The translations under genes were made by a program, and so were the position numbers. Below are positions 59,401 through 64,000 of a stretch of DNA of 64,000 bases, piece by piece; the first letter of the stretch is position 1; every line of letters starts with the position of its first letter. The notes beneath the pieces are model-generated. The model was not told the DNA's origin, did not search any database, and saw only the letters and a list, made by a program, of their open reading frames with translations. The stretch comes from DAOUKH01 sp965207995. Its GTDB lineage: Bacteria; Chloroflexota; Dehalococcoidia; SHYB01. The stretch is taken from the NCBI GenBank assembly GCA_965207995.1, contig OZ242299.1, positions 2,232,001-2,296,000 of the forward strand, written 5' to 3'.

Positions 59401-59936
59401 ATTTCCACCGCCGGCTCGACGCGGTAGCCCATGCGCGTCCAGCGGCGCAGCGCGCCCATGGGGTCGAGACGTCCGCCCCGGCGGATCGCATGCGCCAGCT
59501 CGGCCATGCGCTCGGGGTCGAGGGTCTTCGACGCGAAGGCGTAGGCCGAGCCGATGACCAGCGGAGGGATGGCGCCATTCCGCTCCGATTCGCCGGCGGG
59601 GTTCAGCGTCCAGAGCGCCGCCAGGCGCTGGGAGACGGTGCTGCGGTCGGACGCCAGGCGCTCGTAGGGGGTGGAGTCGAGCTCGGGGAGCACGTAGGCG
59701 GGGACGTCCTCGCCGGCGTAGGCGAGGGTCTGCTCGTGAAGGAACCGCGCCGTCTCGGTCCGCGCGACGATGACGAGCATCGGACGCCGCAGGCGGCGCC
59801 AGAGCGCGGCCAGCAGCATGGGCTTGGCCCCGTCGATGATGCCCGCCGACGCCTGTTCCCCGGCGGACAGCCGCTTGGTGAAGCCGTCGAAGCCGGGCGC
59901 CGCCTCCGCCAGTTCAAGCAATCCTTGTAGCGCCAT
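56484..59936 (-). CDS. mfd: Transcription-repair coupling factor Mfd
   Basis: A 1150-residue DNA translocase that removes stalled RNA polymerase and recruits UvrA. It has a UvrB-like N-terminal region (VLPELDSTPYERLASDRSTVSQR, DVSRRGGILDIFPP), the RNA-polymerase-interacting domain starting GDYVVHVDHGIGRFAGV, and the RecG-like motor with Walker A GDVGYGKTEVALRAA, the DEEQR box and QLRGRVGRG. The C-terminal TRCF domain follows. ATG 59936 (MALQGLLEL) has GAAGGAGGG directly upstream; the longer start at 59966 is less likely. Confidence 0.97.
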   Translation of the reverse strand: MALQGLLELAEAAPGFDGFTKRLSAGEQASAGIIDGAKPMLLAALWRRLRRPMLVIVARTETARFLHEQTLAYAGEDVPAYVLPELDSTPYERLASDRSTVSQRLAALWTLNPAGESERNGAIPPLVIGSAYAFASKTLDPERMAELAHAIRRGGRLDPMGALRRWTRMGYRVEPAVEIPGDVSRRGGILDIFPPSSERPVRIDLFGDTIDAIRFFDPESQRSLDAVESVTITPATELLPEDDAPPRLDTTDLDDEWRERVEADLGKLAAGEPFDEQDFYRGLAARRPATAHLPEGGVVVLDNPRGLRDALDEVHAQAVELRERLAARGELPDDLPPPYVSFDEMGSSAQRGAALTFEPFGAEDSAWPFTPPPSYSGRTRALIDDMPRMRAEGRRIVLVSQQAPRLSELLEEAGTAAAPSNGLPDLPPPGSVALVHGSLAEGWALDAEGTVVLTDSEIFGLSKQRRYRRKRAAHRQSFLSELSPGDYVVHVDHGIGRFAGVMLRKTAEREREYLVLEYAQRDRLLVPVDQIDRVGPYLGSGERTPSLTRLGTQEWNRVKARVKASAAAVARDLLDLYASREVASGRAFGADTPWQQEIEASFPYVETPDQQRAIDEVKQDMESPKPMDRVITGDVGYGKTEVALRAAFKAVMEGSQAAILVPTTVLALQHFETFTERLAAFPVKVEMLSRFRSTKEQAVIAAGLESGEVDIVIGTHRLLQKDIAFKDLGLVIIDEEQRFGVGHKERLKQLRKEVDVLSMSATPIPRTLYMSLAGVRDMSVMETPPEERLPIKTYVSPSDGDTMREAVLREMERGGQVFLVHNRVYNIGIVAERLRTLVPEARVLVAHGQMPEQQLESVMLAFQRREADVLVTTTIIESGLDMPNVNTLIVNDADRMGLAQLYQLRGRVGRGANRAYAYFFFHPDKKLKETAERRLKTILSATELGAGFRIAMKDLEIRGAGNILGVEQHGHIAAVGFDLYVRLLGESVEELRAAHEGKPPPPPKRPQASIDLPAPAHLPNDYVPDLPARLALYQRMTALREPTEVDGLADELRDRYGELPEETENLLFMLKVKLLATKAGVISVSQQSGEVVLAGDERTWTNILGVQRPYGDGVRVGNTRVRLDIKRLGKGWRGVLERMLTQAGAAGPAA

Positions 59937-60043
59937 GCCCTCCTTCAATCCCTCTGGGCGCGCCAAAACAGGGCTAGACGCCTCGCGGCTAGCCCTCGCC
60001 GCCCCATTCTAGCAGCGGCGCGTCGATTTTCGACAGCGGCGGG

Positions 60044-60049
60044 TATAAT
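60044..60049 (+). promoter_or_regulatory. Candidate -10 box of proBA
   Basis: A perfect TATAAT lies 64 nt before the proB ATG. Just upstream is a small palindrome, GTCGATTTTCGAC (60022-60034), in place of a clear -35 box, which might be an operator. Confidence 0.45.
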
Positions 60050-60112
60050 CGAGAGAGCTTCAGTAGGACAGAAGCGGCGGGCCCCACCTTCGGCGCGCGC
60101 CGCGAGCGCGTC

Positions 60113-61273
60113 ATGGTCTCATCCCGCTACCGCCGCATCGTCGTCAAGGTGGGCACGAATCTGCTCACCGCGGGCGGCGACTCGCTCCATGCTCCGACCA
60201 TCCGGCGGATCATCGGTCAGGTCGCCGCGCTGCACCGCATGGAGATCCAGGTGGTGCTCGTCTCCTCGGGCGCGATCGCGGCGGGACGGGAGACGCTCGG
60301 ACTCATGACCCGCCGACCTAACGGCGGCCTGCGGCGGAAGGACATCCCCTTCAAACAGGTGATGGCGGCGCTTGGTCAGAGCCGGCTGATGCAGCGTTAC
60401 AACGACGGCTTCGCCGAGCACGGCATGCAGGTCGCCCAGGCCTTGATCACGAAGGGCGACCTCGACAACCGCGAGGGCTACCTCAACGTCCGCAACACCC
60501 TGGAGGGGCTGATCGCGCTCGGCGTGGTCCCCATCGTCAACGAGAACGACGTGGTGGACGTGCACGAGATCGGGGAGATCGTCTTCGGCGACAACGACAC
60601 CCTCTCCGCCGCCGTGGCTAACGTCGTCGACGCCGGACTGCTCATCATCCTCACGGACACCGACGGCCTGTATGAGACCGACCCGCGCCGCGACCCCGAC
60701 GCGAAGCTCATCCACCGCGTCGAGGAGATCGACGAGCAGATCGAGGCCCTCGCGGGCGCCCCCGGCAGCGCCCGGGGACGCGGCGGCATGGCCACCAAGA
60801 TCGATGCCGCCAAGGCCGCCACGGCCATCGGGATTCCCGTCCTCGTCGCCGGGGGGCACGTTCCCCGCATTCTGGAGCGCGTCGTAGCCGGTGAGGAGAT
60901 CGGCACCCTCTTCGCCCGCCGCGACGACCGCGTCCACAGCAAGGAGCGCTGGCTTCTCAGCGGTCTGGGCTCGCGCGGCCGGATCACGGTCGACGAGGGG
61001 GCAGTCACCGCCCTTCGCGCCAGCCGCTGCAGTCTTCTGCCCGCCGGCGTCTCGGGCGTCTCCGGCGACTTCGGCCGCGGCGACGTGGTGGATATCTGCG
61101 ACCCCGGCGGCGACCGCATCGGCAGCGGCCTGACGCAGTACTCCGCCGAGGAGATCGAGCGGATCAAGGGGGCCAAGACCGGCGACATCGTAAAGCTGCT
61201 AGGCTATCGTTATATCGACGAGATCGTCCTCCCCGGCGACATGGCGCTCCTCAACCGCCGGGGCAACGGTTAA
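60113..61273 (+). CDS. proB: Glutamate 5-kinase ProB
   Basis: A 386-residue kinase that phosphorylates glutamate in proline synthesis. The amino-acid kinase domain (1-265) has RIVVKVGTNLLTAG, VLVSSGAIAAGRETLG, NENDVV, FGDNDTLSAAVA, LTDTDGLYETDPR and RGGMATKIDAA. A C-terminal PUA domain (about 285-365) follows with GRITVDEGAVTALRASRCSL. Full-length ProB with PUA is 360-390 aa. The proA gene follows after 10 nt. Confidence 0.96.
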   Translation: MVSSRYRRIVVKVGTNLLTAGGDSLHAPTIRRIIGQVAALHRMEIQVVLVSSGAIAAGRETLGLMTRRPNGGLRRKDIPFKQVMAALGQSRLMQRYNDGFAEHGMQVAQALITKGDLDNREGYLNVRNTLEGLIALGVVPIVNENDVVDVHEIGEIVFGDNDTLSAAVANVVDAGLLIILTDTDGLYETDPRRDPDAKLIHRVEEIDEQIEALAGAPGSARGRGGMATKIDAAKAATAIGIPVLVAGGHVPRILERVVAGEEIGTLFARRDDRVHSKERWLLSGLGSRGRITVDEGAVTALRASRCSLLPAGVSGVSGDFGRGDVVDICDPGGDRIGSGLTQYSAEEIERIKGAKTGDIVKLLGYRYIDEIVLPGDMALLNRRGNG

Positions 61274-61283
61274 GGAGGCGGTC

Positions 61284-62567
61284 ATGACGACGACGGCGAA
61301 CGAGACCGACCGCCTCTACGAGCAGGCGCGGGCCGCGAAGACGGCCTCGAAGGATCTCGCCAAACTCAGCAGCGAGGTGAAGAACCGCGCGCTGCTCAAT
61401 CTCGCTGACGCGCTTGAAGCCCGCGAGGACGAGATCATGGCCGCCAACCGGGCCGACTTGGACCTGTCCCAGGACGCCGGCCTCACCGGCGAGATGCTGG
61501 GCAGGCTCGAGCTTTCGGCCGGCGGCTTCCGATCCATGGTTGCCAGTGTCCGCTCCGTCGCCTCGCTGCCCGACCCAATCGGCCAGATGGAGGACGTGCG
61601 CGTGCTCGACAACGGCCTGCGCATCGGGCGGCGCCGGGTGCCGCTCGGCGTCATCGCCTCGATCTACGAATCGCGGCCCGAGGTCACTGTCGACATTCCG
61701 TCGCTGTGCCTGAAGTCGGGCAACGCCGCCTTCCTCCGCGGAGGCAAGGAGGCGATCAACTGCAACACGATGCTCGCCGGCATCGTCCGCTCCGCCATCG
61801 CGGAGGAGGGTGTGCCGCCCGACGCCGTGCAGTTCGTCGAATCGACCGACCGGGCGCTCGTGGCCGAGCTGCTGAAGATGAACGATTGGATCGACCTCAT
61901 CGTCCCGCGCGGCGGCGGGGGGCTGATCGAGTTCGTGGAGAAGAACGCGTCGATGCCCGCCATCACCGGCGGACGTGGCGTCAACCATATCTACGTCGAC
62001 CGTTCCGCCGACTTGGACATGGCCGCGGACATCATCTATAACGCCAAGGTACAGAAGCCCGCCGTCTGCAATGCCGTCGATGGCGTCCTGGTGCACCGCT
62101 CCATCGCGGAGACGGCGCTGCCCCGCATCGGGGCCGCTCTTGCCTCCGCCGACGTCGACCTACGCTGCGACCCCGAGTCCCTGCGCATTTTGCTCGATGG
62201 CCGCGTCAAGCCCATCCGGCCCGCGGAAGAGAGCGATTGGGGCTATGAGTTCTGCGCCCTCATCGCGTCGATTCGGGTGGTGGACGGGTTCGACCAAGCC
62301 TTGGAACACATCGACCGCTACGGATCGGGGCACTCGGAGGCGATCATCACCAACGACTACGCCGCAGCGCAGCGCTTCGTCAACGAGGTGGACGCCGCCG
62401 CCGTCTTCGTCAACGCCAGCATGCGCTTCAACGACGGCGCGCAGTTCGGCCTGGGGGCGGAGGTCGGGATCAGCACCGACAAGCTCCACGCGCGCGGCCC
62501 CATGGGCCTGCGAGAGATTACGTCGTACAAGTGGGTCGTCATGGGCGACGGCCAAGTCCGTCCGTAG
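61284..62567 (+). CDS. proA: Glutamate-5-semialdehyde dehydrogenase ProA
   Basis: A 427-residue aldehyde-dehydrogenase-fold enzyme that reduces glutamyl phosphate. It has VPLGVIASIYESRPEVT, CLKSGNAAFLRGGKEAI, IVPRGGGGLIEFVEKNASMP, the catalytic Cys in KPAVCNAVDGVLVH and FNDGAQFGLGAEVGISTDKLHARGPMGL near the end. It is co-transcribed with proB (10-nt gap; AGGAGG precedes the ATG). Confidence 0.96.
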   Translation: MTTTANETDRLYEQARAAKTASKDLAKLSSEVKNRALLNLADALEAREDEIMAANRADLDLSQDAGLTGEMLGRLELSAGGFRSMVASVRSVASLPDPIGQMEDVRVLDNGLRIGRRRVPLGVIASIYESRPEVTVDIPSLCLKSGNAAFLRGGKEAINCNTMLAGIVRSAIAEEGVPPDAVQFVESTDRALVAELLKMNDWIDLIVPRGGGGLIEFVEKNASMPAITGGRGVNHIYVDRSADLDMAADIIYNAKVQKPAVCNAVDGVLVHRSIAETALPRIGAALASADVDLRCDPESLRILLDGRVKPIRPAEESDWGYEFCALIASIRVVDGFDQALEHIDRYGSGHSEAIITNDYAAAQRFVNEVDAAAVFVNASMRFNDGAQFGLGAEVGISTDKLHARGPMGLREITSYKWVVMGDGQVRP

Positions 62568-62600
62568 CCGGCGGAACCATCGAAGGTTAGGGGGCCGCGG

Positions 62601-62924
62601 ATGCCGGAGCGCCGATTCGAGCGAGAGTGCCGCACCCCCTACTCGGAGGCCTACCTCGTCATGGAAGGCGAGGCGCCGCTGGGCCGGATCGACCTGCACT
62701 TCGCCGGGCCGGTCGTCCATGGCCTGCTCGTGGTCGCCGAGCGCGTCACGCAGGACGACGTCAAGGAGATCATCGAGTCCGTCGACGAGGAACTAGTGAT
62801 GTCCGCCGACCCCGACTGCGAGGACTTCGTCGTGCAGGTCTACCAGGGGCGCGAGCTCGGGACGTACAGCTCCCAGGACCTGGAAGAAGAGGAAGGGGCC
62901 GACGGCGGGCGGCCCTCCTGGTAG
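62601..62924 (+). CDS. Small acidic protein of unknown function
   Basis: A 107-residue protein starting MPERRFERECRTPYSEAYL. It looks like one alpha/beta domain (residues 17-85: LVMEGEAPLGRIDLHFAGPVVHGLLVV, then a helix DVKEIIESVDEELV and FVVQVYQGREL) followed by an acidic tail (LEEEEGADGG). It lies 33 nt after proA and may be co-transcribed. No family is recognised with certainty. Confidence 0.72.
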   Translation: MPERRFERECRTPYSEAYLVMEGEAPLGRIDLHFAGPVVHGLLVVAERVTQDDVKEIIESVDEELVMSADPDCEDFVVQVYQGRELGTYSSQDLEEEEGADGGRPSW

Positions 62925-62931
62925 TCGGGAT

Positions 62932-62946
62932 GCGGCGCTACGCCGC
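62932..62946. terminator. Hairpin between convergent genes
   Basis: GCGGCG-CTA-CGCCGC, with the stop codon of the minus-strand UPF0104 gene as its loop. It lies between two convergent genes without a T-tract, so termination is only possible. Confidence 0.3.
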
Positions 62947-63939
62947 GGTCTTCGTCGCGTCGTCTTCCTCTGCCCACCATTCCTTGCGGCGGGCGATGAT
63001 GGCCAAGGCGATGAAGCCTAGGCCGACGCCGAACCACAGCGTGCAGAGGCGGATGACCAACGTGGCCGCGGCGGCAGCGGCGCTCCCCAGTCCGACGAGC
63101 GCTTGACCCAAGCTGGTGATGCCCGTCTCCGCCGCGCCGAGTCCGCCGGGCAGGAGGAGCACGGCACCCGCCATCGTCGAGATGGAGAGGATGAAGAGCG
63201 ATTGGAATATGAGCTCCCAGCCTGGCTCCGCGCCCAGCCCCCAGAAGACGTAGTAGAGGGCCACCGCCTCGCCGGACCACGAGACGATCCCGATGGTCGC
63301 CGCAATGGCCAGCGGCCGGGGCGAAAAGAGCAACTGCGAGCTGCCGAAGAAGGTCGCGACGAACGGAGCATGCCGCTTGAGCACGGGGATGCGGCCGGTT
63401 AGCGCCACGAGCCCGTTCGCCAGCTGCTTGTTGCGGAAACCGGCGATCGCAACGACCGTGGCGGCTCCCAGCCCAACCAGGGGCAACCAGCCATAGTCGA
63501 CGAAGATCAACCCAATCGCGGCGAGCACCACCATGGCGACGCCGTCGCTGACGCGTTCGGCGATCACGATGGGCGCGGTCTTCGCGGGGTCGGCGTCGTA
63601 GCGGACCTTGAGGAAGTAGCTCTTGATCCACTCGCCGACCTTCGCCGGCGTGATCGACATGCCTAGCCCGGAGAAGAAGATGAGCACGCTGTCGAAGAAC
63701 CGCACGCCCCGGACCTCGGTCAGGCGCAGGTAGTACTCCCACTTCACGAATCGCAGGATGTAGTTGAACAGGGTCAGGAGCAGGATGTAGGGAATGAACT
63801 CCCAGCGGAACTCCCGGAGGACGTCGCCGGTTTCCGAGAGACTGCCCGCAAGCTCGATATAGAGCAGCAGGCCGGCGACGACCGCGAGGCCGAGGCCAAC
63901 GGATATGAGGAGTTGTTTGCGGAGTTGACCGGCTTTCAC
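62938..63939 (-). CDS. UPF0104/lysylphosphatidylglycerol synthetase-like membrane protein
   Basis: A 333-residue polytopic membrane protein (about eight helices) of the UPF0104 family, related to the flippase part of MprF and to archaeal AglD. It has FNYILRFVKWEYYLR, the signature region SGLGMSITPAKVGEWIKSYFL, VIAERVSDGVAMVVLAAIG and LLPGGLGAAETGITSLGQAL. Members are thought to move lipids or lipid-linked sugars across the membrane. Downstream of the PIM-like genes at 39931-42685 in the same genome, such a flippase could serve glycolipid export, but it is 20 kb away and the link is speculative. A short non-coding stretch (63940-64000) precedes it. Confidence 0.9.
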   Translation of the reverse strand: MKAGQLRKQLLISVGLGLAVVAGLLLYIELAGSLSETGDVLREFRWEFIPYILLLTLFNYILRFVKWEYYLRLTEVRGVRFFDSVLIFFSGLGMSITPAKVGEWIKSYFLKVRYDADPAKTAPIVIAERVSDGVAMVVLAAIGLIFVDYGWLPLVGLGAATVVAIAGFRNKQLANGLVALTGRIPVLKRHAPFVATFFGSSQLLFSPRPLAIAATIGIVSWSGEAVALYYVFWGLGAEPGWELIFQSLFILSISTMAGAVLLLPGGLGAAETGITSLGQALVGLGSAAAAAATLVIRLCTLWFGVGLGFIALAIIARRKEWWAEEDDATKTAA

Positions 63940-64000
63940 GGTGGGCCTGGTCCGCCCGCGCGGTCCGTTCGGCGGCTTACCGCTTGCGGCTCACCGCCCG

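Overview
The window is a high-GC (roughly two-thirds G+C by eye) bacterial chromosome segment with 61 protein-coding genes that I can support, dense packing, and many ATGA/GTGA/TGATG stop-start overlaps. No rRNA, complete tRNA, CRISPR array, insertion sequence, phage gene or recognisable transcription factor was seen. The likely source is an uncultivated Chloroflexota (SAR202/Dehalococcoidia-like) lineage. The reasons are the many CaiB/BaiF CoA-transferases and amidohydrolase_2 enzymes, secreted lipoproteins with Thr/Pro/Ala-rich linkers, GYD and PAC2 proteins, and HAD, LON and UPF0104 proteins. This is inference from gene content, not a phylogenetic result.

Layout. 1-1548: end of a dipeptide-type ABC importer (two permeases). 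1568-4094 (minus): two paralogous NodB-type deacetylases and a cysteine hydrolase. 4236-13772 (plus): a catabolic operon with an NDP-forming acyl-CoA synthetase alpha-type protein, a double CaiB protein, an isocitrate-lyase-family enzyme, two more CaiB proteins, an amidohydrolase and an MFS transporter. 13799-17086 (minus): LepA, a dienelactone hydrolase and a small membrane protein. 17347-19065: two tandem lipoprotein peroxiredoxin-like genes, each with an in-frame TGA at the redox-active Cys position and a hairpin 21 nt downstream. I read these as selenocysteine proteins. 19081-26728: a PAC2 protein, a two-barrel protein, a D-aminoacylase-like enzyme and a second ABC importer whose binding lipoprotein carries a collagen-like Gly-Pro-X tract. 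26768-34227: paired amidohydrolases, GYD protein, membrane protein and a second acyl-CoA cluster (alpha/beta hydrolase, enoyl-CoA hydratase, SDR, CaiB).

34240-36958 (minus) is a molybdopterin/nucleotide-hygiene operon: moaA, rdgB, an RNase HI-MoaC fusion, and a 50-residue membrane protein. 37092-39374 holds a methyltransferase, a PIG-L deacetylase and an alpha/beta hydrolase. 39931-42685 (minus) is an acyltransferase, PimA-like mannosyltransferase and phosphatidylinositol-phosphate-synthase-like trio, resembling the actinobacterial phosphatidylinositol-mannoside locus. 43033-53870 (minus) is largely housekeeping: truB, rbfA, a MoxR-type AAA+/VWA pair, folB, a LON-domain protein, surE, panC, panB, panD, a DUF2520-type dehydrogenase that may be the missing ketopantoate reductase, and a P1 peptidase. 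54426-63939 holds hpf, a ComF protein, a HAD hydrolase, mfd, proB-proA, a small unknown protein and an UPF0104 membrane protein.

Four copies of a 130-190 bp dispersed intergenic repeat lie at 39423-39746, 42785-42962 and 54204-54387. Local tandem paralogy is a theme: deacetylases, CaiB proteins, amidohydrolases and selenoproteins all occur as adjacent pairs. The strongest candidate for something new is the Sec lipoprotein pair; the RNase HI-MoaC fusion is second.
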